DNA of 64,000 nucleotides. Source: Seongchinamella unica (GTDB lineage: Bacteria; Pseudomonadota; Gammaproteobacteria; Pseudomonadales; Halieaceae). Shown here in pieces: positions 45,636 to 55,210 of this stretch. The translations under genes and the position numbers were made by a program. The notes beneath the pieces are model-generated. The model saw only the letters and a program-made list of their open reading frames with translations. It had not been told where the DNA came from and searched no databases. Each line of letters opens with the position of its first letter. Position 1 is the first letter of the stretch. The stretch lies in the NCBI RefSeq assembly GCF_004354085.1, contig NZ_SMSE01000002.1:496001-560000 (forward strand), written 5' to 3'.

Positions 45636-46481
45636 ATGAAATTTGAAGGAACTGAACGATACGTTGCGACGGACGATCTGCGGATGGCAGTCAATGCTGC
45701 CGTGGCCCTCGAGCGCCCGCTGCTGATCAAGGGTGAGCCGGGCACAGGAAAGACCATGCTGGCCGAAGAAGTGGCTGAGGGTCTCGGCAAACGGCTCATT
45801 CAGTGGCACATCAAGTCAACCACCAAGGCCCAGCAGGGCCTGTATGAATACGACGCCGTATCGCGTCTGCGGGACTCCCAGTTGGGCGATGAAAAAGTTC
45901 ACGATATCGCCAACTACATCAAAAAAGGCAAACTCTGGGAAGCCTTTGAGTCCGATGAGCAGGTGGTGCTGCTGATCGATGAGATTGACAAGGCGGATAT
46001 CGAGTTCCCCAACGACCTGTTGGTGGAACTCGATCGTATGGAGTTTTTTGTTTACGAAACCGGGGAAACCATCAAGGCCAGGCACCGGCCGATCATCATT
46101 ATCACCAGTAATAACGAAAAGGAACTACCCGATGCGTTCCTGCGTCGCTGTTTCTTCCACTTTATCAACTTTCCCGACCGCGACACCATGCGTGAGATCG
46201 TGGCCGTACACTACCCGGATATCGCCAAAGACCTGGTGCAGGAAGCGATGGAGGTGTTTTTCGACCTGCGCGCTATTCCAGGCCTGAAAAAGAAACCCTC
46301 CACGTCAGAACTGATCGACTGGCTGAAACTACTGTTGGCGGACGATATCCCCGATGAAATTCTCAAGGATCGTGATCCTACCAAGGCCATACCGCCCCTG
46401 TACGGCGCACTGATGAAAAACGAGCAGGATGTGCACCTGCTGGAGCGACTGGCCTTCATGCACAGGCGCGAGTCGCGCTGA
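45636..46481 (+). CDS. MoxR family AAA+ ATPase (second copy)
   Basis: A 281-residue AAA+ ATPase with Walker A GEPGTGKT (33-40), Walker B LLIDEIDKAD and the sensor-1 region IITSNNEKELPDAFLRRC. It belongs to a MoxR subgroup distinct from the ATPase at 4.1 kb, and is close to CoxD-like proteins that pair with CoxE-type VWA proteins and insert metals or remodel targets. ATG 45636 is used; an in-frame start at 45609 would add nine residues with no similarity. The next gene starts 10 bases after the stop. Confidence 0.92.
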   Translation: MKFEGTERYVATDDLRMAVNAAVALERPLLIKGEPGTGKTMLAEEVAEGLGKRLIQWHIKSTTKAQQGLYEYDAVSRLRDSQLGDEKVHDIANYIKKGKLWEAFESDEQVVLLIDEIDKADIEFPNDLLVELDRMEFFVYETGETIKARHRPIIIITSNNEKELPDAFLRRCFFHFINFPDRDTMREIVAVHYPDIAKDLVQEAMEVFFDLRAIPGLKKKPSTSELIDWLKLLLADDIPDEILKDRDPTKAIPPLYGALMKNEQDVHLLERLAFMHRRESR

Positions 46482-46491
46482 GGCATTTCCG

Positions 46492-47667
46492 GTGTTGATT
46501 AACTTCTTTCATGGACTGCGCGACGCGGGCGTTCCGGTCACTACCCGGGAATTACTGGATTTGCTGGAGGGCATGAAACAGCGGGTGGTGTTCGGCTCGA
46601 TGGACGAATTCTACTTCTTCAGCCGCACCTGCATGGTCAAGGATGAGAAGTACTTCGATCGCTTTGACCGCGCCTTCGGTCTGCATTTCAAGGACCTGGA
46701 GGCGCTCGACGATGTGATCGAGGCACTTATCCCGGATGACTGGCTGCGATCGGAGTTCATGAAAAACCTGTCCGAGGAAGAGAAGGCCAAAATTGAGTCC
46801 CTGGGCGGCCTCGAAAAACTGATCGAGGAATTCAAGAAGCGGCTGGAAGAGCAGGAGAAGCGTCACCAGGGCGGTAACAAATGGATTGGCACAGGCGGTA
46901 CGTCGCCCTTCGGCCAGGAGGGTTACCATCCGGAGGGCATCCGCGTCGGGCCCAACGGCAAAAATAAAAAAGCAGTCAAGGTCTGGGAAAAACGCGATTT
47001 CAAGAACCTTGACGACAGTGTGGAACTGGGCACCCGCAACATCAAGATCGCCATGCGCCGGTTGCGCAAGTTTGCCCGTACTGGCGCCGCCGACGAACTG
47101 GACCTGGACGACACCATCAGCTCCACCGCGCGTAACGCCGGTCTGCTGGATATCAAGATGGTGCCGGAGCGGCACAACGCGGTGAAGGTGCTGTTGTTCT
47201 TTGACGTGGGTGGTTCCATGGATCCCCATGTCAAGATCTGCGAGGAACTCTTTTCAGCGGCCCGTACCGAGTTCAAGCACATGGAGTATTTCTACTTCCA
47301 CAATTTCATCTACGAAAGCGTGTGGAAGAACAATATTCGCCGCCACAACGAGCGGACGCCGCTTTTGGACGTGCTGCACAAATACAGCCACGACTACAAG
47401 GTGATTTTTGTTGGCGATGCCTCCATGTCGCCCTACGAGATCCTTCAGCCCGGCGGCAGTGTCGAGCACTGGAACGAGGAGTCCGGCGAGGTCTGGATGC
47501 GCCGCCTGCAGGACGTCTATGACAAGGTTATCTGGATCAACCCGGTGCCGGAGGAAGAGTGGCAGTACACCCAGAGTGTCGCCATCACCCACAAACTTCT
47601 GGAAGGCAGGATGTATCCCCTCACGCTCAAGGGCCTGGAAGAGGGGATGGGCTACCTTTCCAAGTAG
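46492..47667 (+). CDS. CoxE-like VWA domain protein
   Basis: A 391-residue cytoplasmic protein with an N-terminal helical region (MLINFFHGLRDAGVPV), a charged central coiled segment (about 100-130) and a C-terminal VWA domain with MIDAS Asp238-Val-Gly240-Gly-Ser242, where the usual middle Ser is Gly. The start is GTG 46492 after a GAGGC site; the upstream frame lies within the MoxR gene. It pairs with the MoxR ATPase ten bases upstream. In CO dehydrogenase maturation the equivalent pair CoxD/CoxE remodels the metal cofactor; the substrate here is unknown. Confidence 0.88.
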   Translation: MLINFFHGLRDAGVPVTTRELLDLLEGMKQRVVFGSMDEFYFFSRTCMVKDEKYFDRFDRAFGLHFKDLEALDDVIEALIPDDWLRSEFMKNLSEEEKAKIESLGGLEKLIEEFKKRLEEQEKRHQGGNKWIGTGGTSPFGQEGYHPEGIRVGPNGKNKKAVKVWEKRDFKNLDDSVELGTRNIKIAMRRLRKFARTGAADELDLDDTISSTARNAGLLDIKMVPERHNAVKVLLFFDVGGSMDPHVKICEELFSAARTEFKHMEYFYFHNFIYESVWKNNIRRHNERTPLLDVLHKYSHDYKVIFVGDASMSPYEILQPGGSVEHWNEESGEVWMRRLQDVYDKVIWINPVPEEEWQYTQSVAITHKLLEGRMYPLTLKGLEEGMGYLSK

Positions 47668-47672
47668 GCTGG

Positions 47673-48455
47673 CTAGCCAATACTGTCCGCATAGGCAATG
47701 AGGCTGGCAGTCACCGCGACATTCAGCGACTCCACACCGTTGTTCATCGGAATTGATAGCGCGGTATCCGCCAGCGCGGAAACCGCGCTGGAGACTCCGT
47801 CTGTTTCATTGCCCAGCACGAACGCGGCGTGGCCTGAGGGGTGGTAGTCAAACAGTGTCCTGCTGGCCTGGGCTTCAAGGCTGCAGATTTCAAAACCCCG
47901 GCCGGATAGTGCTTCCAGCGCCCCCACCTGGCTGTCGCAGAGCACCAGGGGCGCCCGGTAAAGCGTGCCGGCGCTGGCCTTGATGACCAGTGGCCCCAGT
48001 GCCGCGTTGCCCCGGCGAGACCACAGGACGGCATCGATGTTGCCGGCGCTGGCAGATCTCAGAATCATGCCCAGGTTCTGCGGATTGCTGATACCGTCCA
48101 GCGCCAGGACCCGTTGGCGGGGCAGTGCTGACAGCTGGTCGAGATAGGTCTGCAGCGAGCGAAATGCCGGGCACAGGATGTCAAGGGCCACGCCCTGGTC
48201 CTGTTTGCCGTTTTTTGAAATTCGCGACAGCGCTTCCCGGCTGTGTTCACGGATGGGGATTTCACGCTCTGCGGCTGCCGCGGTCAACTCGGCGATAATG
48301 CCGCCGGACCGGTTGCTGCTGGCCAGGTGCAGGGTATGGCACTGCAGGTGGGTGTCGCGCAGGGCCTCCAGCACCGGCTTGCGTCCATAGACCGTGAGTA
48401 CACGGTCGTAAAACGCTTTCTTTGCTTTGTAGCTGCCGCTGTCCTGCTGGTTCAC
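47673..48455 (-). CDS. SPOUT rRNA/tRNA methyltransferase, TrmH/RlmB-like
   Basis: A 260-residue protein with an N-terminal substrate-binding domain (about 20-100) and a SPOUT knot domain. The SAM-binding knot shows DGISNPQNLGMILRSA, FVLGNETDGVS and IPMNNGVESLNVAVTASL, the three motifs of 2'-O-ribose methyltransferases. The exact RNA target is not evident; RlmB and TrmH relatives modify 23S rRNA or tRNA. The GTG start overlaps the AraC gene stop (GTGA), so the two genes are translated together. It converges with the CoxE-like gene, five bases apart, and no terminator is seen. Confidence 0.88.
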   Translation of the reverse strand: MNQQDSGSYKAKKAFYDRVLTVYGRKPVLEALRDTHLQCHTLHLASSNRSGGIIAELTAAAAEREIPIREHSREALSRISKNGKQDQGVALDILCPAFRSLQTYLDQLSALPRQRVLALDGISNPQNLGMILRSASAGNIDAVLWSRRGNAALGPLVIKASAGTLYRAPLVLCDSQVGALEALSGRGFEICSLEAQASRTLFDYHPSGHAAFVLGNETDGVSSAVSALADTALSIPMNNGVESLNVAVTASLIAYADSIG

Positions 48456-49519
48456 GGCTGCGATTCCCGTTCGCGTTGCAATTGTTGCCTATACTGCCCT
48501 GGAGATGTCCCCGTCCACTTCTTGAAGGACCGGTAGAACGCTGAGTTATCCTGGAAGCCCATCACCGCGGCAATGGCGTCAATGGACAACTCATCGCGCT
48601 GTATATAGTGCACTGCCATTTCCCGGCGCAGGTTGTCCTTCAATTGCTGGAAACTGGTTCCTTCCGCGGTGAGTCTGCGATGCAGGGTGCGGGGTGACAT
48701 ATTCAGCTGCGCGGCCACATCACTGGCGGTTGGCAGGTTTTCAGGCCCGGATGAAAGCAGCAGTTGTTCGATCCTGCGCGACAGGGGCCCGGTTTCACCG
48801 GGCGAATCACGCCTGACCAGGGGGTAGGGTGCCAGACGTAAAAATTCGCGCAGGCTGTCTTCATTCTGGGCCAGTGGATACTGTAATAGCTGCCGGCTGA
48901 CCACCAGCCCTGAATGCTCCCTGGCGAAGAGGACCGGGCAACCGAACAGGCTCTCATAGTGCTCGGCACTCTCCGGGGCCGCCGCCTGCAGATGTACCTC
49001 CAGTAGCGGAAGTTCACGGTCAATCAGCCAGCTGTAAAAGCGGTACATCATTAGCACTATATTGGCGTGCCCCACTTTTACCCGGTCATCAGCAAGCTCG
49101 GTGGAGCGCTGGAAAAGGCACAATACCCGCTCATTCCCCAGGTCAACCAGGGGCTTGGGGGGGCTGGAACTCGGCGCGTCGCGGTACTGATCGCAGTAGC
49201 CGTGGAACTCCCAGGCCCGAACCAGCGCCTGCTCCAGTGTTTGGCAGTGAATTACAAACAGGCACATCATCCGAAAGGTGCCGGGTGGGGCGTGATACTC
49301 CTGGCCCAGACCAAACGCTTCGTCCTGTAGCACTTCCATTAACAGACCGTAGAGTTTGCTGTAGCTGCTGGCGGCGATCTCGGTCGTGTCCGGGTTCGCG
49401 GCCTGTAGCGGGTTAAAGTCGAGACCTGCATGTTGCAGCGCCCGTTCCAACGGGTAGCCATGGTCGATCAATACCCGCAACAGCGTGTTGAGGGACTTGA
49501 GGGGCATGGTGTTGTTCAC
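48452..49519 (-). CDS. AraC family transcriptional regulator
   Basis: A 355-residue regulator with an N-terminal arabinose-binding-type domain (the long OruR/ArgR-like form, about 1-220) and a C-terminal pair of helix-turn-helix motifs, of which NMSPRTLHRRLTAEGTSFQ and DAIAAVMGFQDNSAFYRSFK are the conserved halves. The ligand is unknown. The frame starts at GTG 49519, but ATG 49507 (MPLKSLNTLL) four codons later is also plausible; neither has a strong ribosome binding site. The methyltransferase gene follows with overlap. It stands beside an IclR gene on the same strand, separated by about 20 bases. Confidence 0.9.
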   Translation of the reverse strand: MNNTMPLKSLNTLLRVLIDHGYPLERALQHAGLDFNPLQAANPDTTEIAASSYSKLYGLLMEVLQDEAFGLGQEYHAPPGTFRMMCLFVIHCQTLEQALVRAWEFHGYCDQYRDAPSSSPPKPLVDLGNERVLCLFQRSTELADDRVKVGHANIVLMMYRFYSWLIDRELPLLEVHLQAAAPESAEHYESLFGCPVLFAREHSGLVVSRQLLQYPLAQNEDSLREFLRLAPYPLVRRDSPGETGPLSRRIEQLLLSSGPENLPTASDVAAQLNMSPRTLHRRLTAEGTSFQQLKDNLRREMAVHYIQRDELSIDAIAAVMGFQDNSAFYRSFKKWTGTSPGQYRQQLQRERESQP

Positions 49520-49540
49520 GGCGCAGGTGTTCCCCGGCTA

Positions 49541-50455
49541 TCAGGGTTCGGCAGAGAGGCTCTCCCGGCCTTCCGCCAGGGCGGTCACCCGATCAGCCGA
49601 CTGCTTCATACGGCCGGCGATTTCCTCGATGCGGGCGCCGCTGACCGGGCCTCCCACTGAGCCGGCGACAAAGCACATTACCGGCAATTTGTTATCCACG
49701 AACACCGGCACGGAGATGGTGCTCACGTCGTAACGGGCCTTGGGATCGATACGGTCCAGATGGAAATACTCGTCGCACAGGTCGTGCTGGTAGCGATTGG
49801 CCGCGTCTTCCAGTTCGGTCAGGCTCCAGGAAGAATGGATGCGTGCCAGTTCCCGGGTCAGTTCGGCCTCGGCCCGGGTTTTCAGGGTTACCTCATAGCC
49901 GCGCGCCCGAATGGAAATGAGCGCCACGCGCAACTTCTGGTCCAGCTTCTCGTTGTACTCACCGCGGGATTCATGAGCGCGGGTCAACCAGGCTTCGAGA
50001 TGCTTGGCGGGCGAAAAGGCGGTAAAACACGCGGCCACGGGCGCGGTGTTAGGCAGTCGCAACCCGAGCTGGAAGGAGTCAATCAGCGGTTGCGCCTTGC
50101 CATACAGGGCGAGCAGGACCATATGTTGTTTCGAGCGCCCGGTGACTGCAAAGCCCACATCCAGGTCCTGTTGCAGGCTCTCCAACTCCGGCCGCGCGTA
50201 CTCCAGCACCGGGAACTGGGCGAAGGCGGCGTTGCCGGCGGCGATGATGGAGGGCCCCAGTCGGTAGGCCTTGGTCTTCGGGTGTTGCACCAGAAAGCCG
50301 TAATTGGCCATGGTGGTCAGAATAGCGTGGCAGGTCGCCTTGTTCAGGTTGAGTCTGCGGGTCATTTCAGTCAGGCCGAAGGCCTGGTGGGGGTTGGCCA
50401 TCAACAGATCGAGAATCGCCAGCGCGCGAGCTGTGGGTTGCGAAAATAAGGCCAA
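49541..50455 (-). CDS. IclR family transcriptional regulator
   Basis: A 304-residue regulator with an N-terminal winged helix (about 10-75; FGLTEMTRRLNLNKATCHAIL) and a GAF-like effector domain (about 85-280). The start is TTG 50453-50455, with GGAG seven bases before it. Typical targets are genes for carbon source catabolism, but no candidate operon lies adjacent: the divergent neighbour is a small glutaredoxin-like gene. The two regulators AraC and IclR in tandem may control distant genes. Confidence 0.9.
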   Translation of the reverse strand: MALFSQPTARALAILDLLMANPHQAFGLTEMTRRLNLNKATCHAILTTMANYGFLVQHPKTKAYRLGPSIIAAGNAAFAQFPVLEYARPELESLQQDLDVGFAVTGRSKQHMVLLALYGKAQPLIDSFQLGLRLPNTAPVAACFTAFSPAKHLEAWLTRAHESRGEYNEKLDQKLRVALISIRARGYEVTLKTRAEAELTRELARIHSSWSLTELEDAANRYQHDLCDEYFHLDRIDPKARYDVSTISVPVFVDNKLPVMCFVAGSVGGPVSGARIEEIAGRMKQSADRVTALAEGRESLSAEP

Positions 50456-50631
50456 AGGAAAACTCCCGTCAGTGGCGCCAGGTTCCCCGACGCCTGCAAT
50501 TTTAGTATAAGATGTTGTACTTGCGTCGCAATGGTAACGCCGCCGGCCTGCCTACAGCAAGCCCCGGCAGGATGGGCGGCAAGTATATAGTGACAGCGCC
50601 GTCAGGCACAGCCCTGGAGAAAACCCTGCCA

Positions 50632-50847
50632 ATGTTAACCCTGTACGGAACGTCCGCCTGCCATCTGTGTGAACTCGCAGCCGCGCTGTTGATGGCTGCC
50701 GGTGTCGCTTATGAGGAGGTGGACATCAGCGAGTCCGATGAATTGTTCGAGCGCTACGGCGTGAAGATACCGGTACTGCGCAGGGAAGACGGGCAGGAAC
50801 TGAACTGGCCTTTTGATGAGGAAGCGCTGGTACGCTTCCTCAGGTGA
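50632..50847 (+). CDS. Glutaredoxin-like protein (DUF836 type)
   Basis: A 71-residue thioredoxin-fold protein with the redox-type motif Cys10-His-Leu-Cys13 (GTSACHLCELA), cis-Pro region KIPVLRRED and a short last helix. Family members of this size are predicted thiol oxidoreductases of unknown partner. ATG 50632 (MLTLYGTSAC) is preferred, since the open extension to 50512 has no fold similarity. The nearest upstream GGAGA is 12 bases away, further than usual. Divergent from the IclR gene and convergent with the universal stress protein gene two bases downstream. Confidence 0.85.
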   Translation: MLTLYGTSACHLCELAAALLMAAGVAYEEVDISESDELFERYGVKIPVLRREDGQELNWPFDEEALVRFLR

Positions 50848-50849
50848 GG

Positions 50850-51290
50850 CTATTTGTCCTTGCCGACGCGTACCGCGAGGACGTCACAACTCGCTCCGTG
50901 CAGTACGCCATTGGCAGTCGATCCCATCAGTAATGCCAGGCCGTAACGGCCATGGCTGCCGACCACAATCAGGTCAGCGTCGATTTCCTCGGCCAAGGCA
51001 TGAATTTCTACCTCCGGCCGGCCCAGAACGATATGCTGGTGATCGTGGTCTATAGTGTTTTGTTCCGAGAAGCGCTGCAACTGTTCCGTTGCCTGGGTCT
51101 GGATTTCGTCCTGCAGACCCGAAAAATCCATGGGGATGTCGACCCCATAAGCAAAACTCAGGGGCTCGATGACATGGATAATGTGCAGTTCGCATCCGCC
51201 ATTTGCCACAATAGCTTTGGCGCGCGCGGCTACCTCGCCAGAATCCTCGCTGAGGTCAATGGCTACGAGGACTCTTTTATAATTCGACAT
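50850..51290 (-). CDS. Universal stress protein (UspA family)
   Basis: A 146-residue UspA-fold protein. It begins MSNYKRVLVAIDLSE and has the ATP-binding loop GSHGRYGLALLMGSTAN (G-2x-G-9x-G-S/T type), followed by VLAVR at the C-terminus. Members help survival under stress through unknown partners, and this one probably binds ATP. ATG 51290 is supported by GGAG six bases upstream; the longer frame to 51362 has no similarity to the family. Confidence 0.93.
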   Translation of the reverse strand: MSNYKRVLVAIDLSEDSGEVAARAKAIVANGGCELHIIHVIEPLSFAYGVDIPMDFSGLQDEIQTQATEQLQRFSEQNTIDHDHQHIVLGRPEVEIHALAEEIDADLIVVGSHGRYGLALLMGSTANGVLHGASCDVLAVRVGKDK

Positions 51291-51394
51291 ATTGCTCTCC
51301 ATCTTTTCCCTGTCTGGGACTTTAATGTATAGCATAGAGGGTGGCGTGGGCAATGAAGTCACGCACCATCGTTGACCTGAATCAGGGAGACCGT

Positions 51395-51853
51395 TTGAAA
51401 TTTCTACTCATTTTGTTCGTGGTGGCGCTGGCGCTGGCGCCCTTGACGCATTTTTTACCAAGTAAACGACAGCGATTGGTGGCTCGTATGCGGGAATATG
51501 CGGCCGTGCATGGTCTGTTCGTCGAGTTCAGGGACCTGCCATCCCGACCCGCGGTCTCCGGCAGGGAAGAACGCAGCCAGCAGATTATCTACTACGGAAA
51601 ACGGCTGCCACCTTCCCGCCGTGAGCCGCGTCAGCGCGTTACCTGGTTGCGCGATGACGACGGCTGGCGATCCCTGGATAAGCGAGTGGAGCCACCACCT
51701 GCGGCAGACCTGTTACCCGCGTCGATACTGGCTATTAGCGTTGACGAGGGCTCCTGTGGCGCCTACTGGAAAGAGGCCGGTGAGGAACGCGATGTGGAGC
51801 AGATTGTGACCGCTCTGGAGGCATGGCAGCAGGCCTTGCAGGGCACCTCCTGA
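51395..51853 (+). CDS. Membrane-anchored hypothetical protein
   Basis: A 152-residue protein starting with a membrane helix (about 2-18; KFLLILFVVALALAPL) and continuing as a soluble domain rich in Arg and charged residues (RQRLVARMREYAAVHG). No domain is recognised. TTG 51395 is chosen because AGGGAGA (51384-51390) precedes it by four bases; GTG 51341 and ATG 51353 have no ribosome site. The gene is divergent from the universal stress protein gene and stands upstream of topA, with which it shares a strand across 140 bases. Confidence 0.7.
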   Translation: MKFLLILFVVALALAPLTHFLPSKRQRLVARMREYAAVHGLFVEFRDLPSRPAVSGREERSQQIIYYGKRLPPSRREPRQRVTWLRDDDGWRSLDKRVEPPPAADLLPASILAISVDEGSCGAYWKEAGEERDVEQIVTALEAWQQALQGTS

Positions 51854-51996
51854 CCAGCCCAGGGAGTGGTTCCGCCGGACCTCCAATACACGATTTTCCT
51901 TGACCGTGGCCCCACGGCGACTTATATATGCCCCTTTTTGGCGCCGTGCCCCCCGTCCATTTCTGGCGCCCGACTTCGTTTATACAGTAGGAATCA

Positions 51997-54645
51997 ATGG
52001 GTAAATCACTAGTAATTGTCGAGTCACCGGCCAAAGCCAAGACGATCAACAAGTATCTTGGGAAAGACTATGTGGTGAAATCCAGCGTGGGTCATATTCG
52101 GGATTTACCGACCGCCGGCAGTGGAACTGCCAAGGTAGATCCCAAGGAGCGGGCCGCCCAGGCGGCTATCACTCGCAAGATGGCTCCTGAAGAAAAAGAG
52201 GCGCACAAGAAAAAGAAGGCCCGGGAGCAATTGATTCGCCGCATGGGAATAGACCCGGAAAACGGCTGGGCGGCCAACTACCAGGTGCTGCCCGGCAAGG
52301 AAAAGGTGGTCAATGAGCTGAAAAAACTCGCTGCCGACGCCGACGCCATCTATCTCGCCACCGACCTTGACCGTGAGGGGGAGGCCATTGCCTGGCATCT
52401 GCGGGAAGCCATTGGCGGGGACGATGAGCGCTACCAGCGGGTGGTTTTCAACGAAATCACCAAGAAGGCGATTACCGAGGCCTTCGACGAACCGGCCCAC
52501 CTGGACCAGAACCGGGTCAACGCCCAGCAGGCACGCCGTTTTCTCGACCGGGTGGTGGGTTATATGGTGTCGCCATTGTTGTGGGCCAAAGTGGCGCGTG
52601 GCCTCTCCGCCGGGCGGGTGCAGTCCGTTGCTGTACGCCTGATTGTTGAGCGGGAGCGGGAGATTCATGCCTTCATACCCGAGGAGTACTGGGAGGTCCA
52701 CGCTGACCTGGCAACCCGCGACGATGAGGGTGTGCGCTTTCAGGTGCGCAAGCACCATGGCGAAAATTTCCGTCCCGGCGACGAAGAGACGACGAAAAAA
52801 GCCACGGCAGAACTGGAGTCACTGCCCTATGTGGTCAGCGGTCGCGAGGACAAACCGACACGGTCAAAACCGCCGGCGCCCTTTATTACCTCCACTTTGC
52901 AGCAGTCCGCCAGTACCCGTCTTGGCTTCAGTGTAAAGAAAACCATGATGCTGGCCCAGCGCCTGTACGAGGCCGGTTACATCACCTACATGCGTACCGA
53001 CTCCACCAACCTGAGTGCCGAGGCGGTAGCTGCCTGTCGCGACTATATCGCTGCAAACTTCCCCAAAAGCTACCTGCCGGAAACGGCCAATACCTATTCG
53101 TCCAAGGAGGGCGCCCAGGAGGCCCATGAGGCTATCAGGCCATCTGATGTCAATGTGCCACAGACCGCGCTCAAGGGCATGGAACGGGACGCGGAGCGAC
53201 TGTACGAACTGATCTGGCGCCAGTTTGTCGCCTGCCAGATGCCGGCGGCGGAATACACCTCCACCACTATCACCGTGGCGGCCGGAGACTACGAACTCAA
53301 TGCCAAGGGCCGCATTATTCGCTTCGACGGTTACACCAGAGTACAACCACCCGCCGGTCGCAAGGGTGAGGACAGCGTTCTGCCTGACGTCAGGCAGGGT
53401 GATGAACTGAGCCTGAAAAAACTCGATCCCGCTCAGCACTTCACCAAGCCCGCTCCCCGTTACGGTGAGGCCAGCCTGGTGCGGGAACTGGAAAAACGTG
53501 GCATTGGCCGTCCTTCAACCTACGCCTCGATCATTTCAACTATCCAGGACCGGGGTTACGTGCGGCTGGAAAACAAGCGCTTTTACGCCGAGAAGATGGG
53601 TGACATCGTCACCCAGCGACTGCAGAAAAGCTTTCCGGAACTGCTGGATTATGGCTTTACCGCCGGCATGGAAGAGCGACTGGACGACGTGGCCGAGGGT
53701 GAGCGCGACTGGCGCGACCTGCTGGATGCATTTTACAGCGAATTTCGCGGTCTGCTGGAAAAAGCCGAGGAACCTGAGCCGGTTGGGATGGAGCCCAATA
53801 CGCCAACCATGACCGATATCGAGTGCGCTAAATGCGGTCGGCCCATGCAGATCAGAACCGCCAGCACCGGCGTGTTCCTGGGCTGCTCCGGTTACGCCTT
53901 GCCGCCCAAGGAGCGCTGCAAGCATACGATCAATCTCACACCGGGCGATGAGGCGATCCGCGAGGATGCTGACGACGAGGCGGAGTCGCGCCAGCTGCTG
54001 GAGCGGCACCGCTGTAAAAAGTGCAACGCGGCAATGGACAGCTACCTGATCGACGAGTCCCGCAAGCTGCATGTTTGTGGCAATAATCCTGATTGCGATG
54101 GCTTCGAGGTGGAGCACGGCAAGTTCAAGATCAAGGGTTACGACGGCCCCACCCTGGAGTGCGACAAGTGCGGTGCCGAGATGCAACTGAAGAACGGTCG
54201 CTTCGGCAAGTACTTCGGCTGCACTTCGGAAACCTGCAAAAATACCCGCAAACTGCTGCGAAACGGTGAAGCCGCACCACCGAAGATGGACCCGGTGCCC
54301 ATGCCGGAACTGGTTTGCCAGAAGGTGGATGATCATTATGTGCTGCGCGATGGCGCCGCCGGAATGTTCCTGGCCGCCAGCCAGTTCCCGCGCAACCGTG
54401 AAACCCGGGCTCCCTATGTCGATGAGCTGCTGCCGCACAAGGACGAAATAGATCCCAAGTACAAATTTATTTTTTCCGCCCCCACCGAGGACGATGACGG
54501 CAACCGTGCGCAGGTGCGTTACAGCCGCAAGACCAAGGAGCAATATGTGATGACCGAGGTCGATGGCAAAGCCACGGGCTGGAAGGCATTTTATCGCAAG
54601 GGCAAGTGGGAAGAGGAGCAGAGCAAGGGCAGGGCGCGCAAGTAA
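51997..54645 (+). CDS. topA: DNA topoisomerase I
   Basis: The type IA topoisomerase that relaxes negative supercoils, 882 residues. The Toprim domain ([18 protein letters not shown] and [16 protein letters not shown]), the catalytic Tyr331 in [13 protein letters not shown] and three C-terminal zinc ribbons ([27 protein letters not shown]) are visible. The region after the ribbons ends in a basic tail. The first ribbon contains an insertion (ALPPKERC in place of a simple CxxC close). AGGA lies five bases before the ATG. A DUF6586 gene starts two bases after its stop codon. Confidence 0.97.
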   Translation: MGKSLVIVESPAKAKTINKYLGKDYVVKSSVGHIRDLPTAGSGTAKVDPKERAAQAAITRKMAPEEKEAHKKKKAREQLIRRMGIDPENGWAANYQVLPGKEKVVNELKKLAADADAIYLATDLDREGEAIAWHLREAIGGDDERYQRVVFNEITKKAITEAFDEPAHLDQNRVNAQQARRFLDRVVGYMVSPLLWAKVARGLSAGRVQSVAVRLIVEREREIHAFIPEEYWEVHADLATRDDEGVRFQVRKHHGENFRPGDEETTKKATAELESLPYVVSGREDKPTRSKPPAPFITSTLQQSASTRLGFSVKKTMMLAQRLYEAGYITYMRTDSTNLSAEAVAACRDYIAANFPKSYLPETANTYSSKEGAQEAHEAIRPSDVNVPQTALKGMERDAERLYELIWRQFVACQMPAAEYTSTTITVAAGDYELNAKGRIIRFDGYTRVQPPAGRKGEDSVLPDVRQGDELSLKKLDPAQHFTKPAPRYGEASLVRELEKRGIGRPSTYASIISTIQDRGYVRLENKRFYAEKMGDIVTQRLQKSFPELLDYGFTAGMEERLDDVAEGERDWRDLLDAFYSEFRGLLEKAEEPEPVGMEPNTPTMTDIECAKCGRPMQIRTASTGVFLGCSGYALPPKERCKHTINLTPGDEAIREDADDEAESRQLLERHRCKKCNAAMDSYLIDESRKLHVCGNNPDCDGFEVEHGKFKIKGYDGPTLECDKCGAEMQLKNGRFGKYFGCTSETCKNTRKLLRNGEAAPPKMDPVPMPELVCQKVDDHYVLRDGAAGMFLAASQFPRNRETRAPYVDELLPHKDEIDPKYKFIFSAPTEDDDGNRAQVRYSRKTKEQYVMTEVDGKATGWKAFYRKGKWEEEQSKGRARK

Positions 54646-54646
54646 T

Positions 54647-55108
54647 ATGAGCTCTGCCCGCGGACAGGCCAATCACGCCCTGTACCTGGCGAAGATACTA
54701 CTCGCCGCCTGGCGCCGGGAGTTGGCCGCTGAATCCATCTCCGCAGTTACCCTGGCCCAGGCCTATCTCCCGGGCGTACGCGGTCACCTGGGCCATGCCT
54801 ATGGCTGGTTCCTGCTGGAAATCATCCGTCCGGGCGCTTTGCCGGAACAACCGCCAGCTTCCCTCGCGGAATTGCCTGAGATTGCCGAGGGCAAAGCCGT
54901 ACCCGGTGAGATTGTTGAATTCCAGCGCCTGGAAGCCGAGGGCTGGATCGGTGATATGCTCGCCGGGGAATCGGTGGCCGGGCCGACAGCCTCAGCGGGC
55001 AATCTGGCAACGACTGCACCAGCCGCCGGTCCCGAGCAGGCTGAGCAGTGGGTGCTGCAACTGCAATCCCTGTTTGATCGTATGGGCGATTCACTGGACG
55101 AGTACTAA
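54647..55108 (+). CDS. DUF6586 family protein
   Basis: A 153-residue protein beginning MSSARGQANHALYLAK with a helical N-terminal half and an Ala/Glu-rich, low-complexity C-terminal half. A short protein of this type follows topA in Pseudomonas and related genera, which is the basis for the family call. The function is unknown. ATG 54647 lies one base past the topA stop, so the gene is coupled to topA; a longer frame would overlap topA. A bidirectional terminator lies 50 bases beyond its stop. Confidence 0.82.
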   Translation: MSSARGQANHALYLAKILLAAWRRELAAESISAVTLAQAYLPGVRGHLGHAYGWFLLEIIRPGALPEQPPASLAELPEIAEGKAVPGEIVEFQRLEAEGWIGDMLAGESVAGPTASAGNLATTAPAAGPEQAEQWVLQLQSLFDRMGDSLDEY

Positions 55109-55159
55109 CGCCGTTCCTGCATCGGCTTACCCGGCAAAAACACGCACTGTAGCCAATAA

Positions 55160-55185
55160 AAAAGGCGAACCCGGGTTCGCCTTTT
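55160..55185. terminator. Bidirectional terminator between DUF6586 and ETF-QO genes
   Basis: A 26-base perfect palindrome (AAAAGGCGAACCC / GGGTTCGCCTTTT) between convergent genes has T runs on both strands, so it can end transcription from both sides. Confidence 0.9.
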
Positions 55186-55210
55186 CAGAGCCGATCACGT
55201 CCGGCGTGCC

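Noticed and set aside
53536-54672. A 378-codon frame antisense to topA
   Set aside because: It mirrors the zinc-ribbon part of topA and shows no independent ribosome site or domain.
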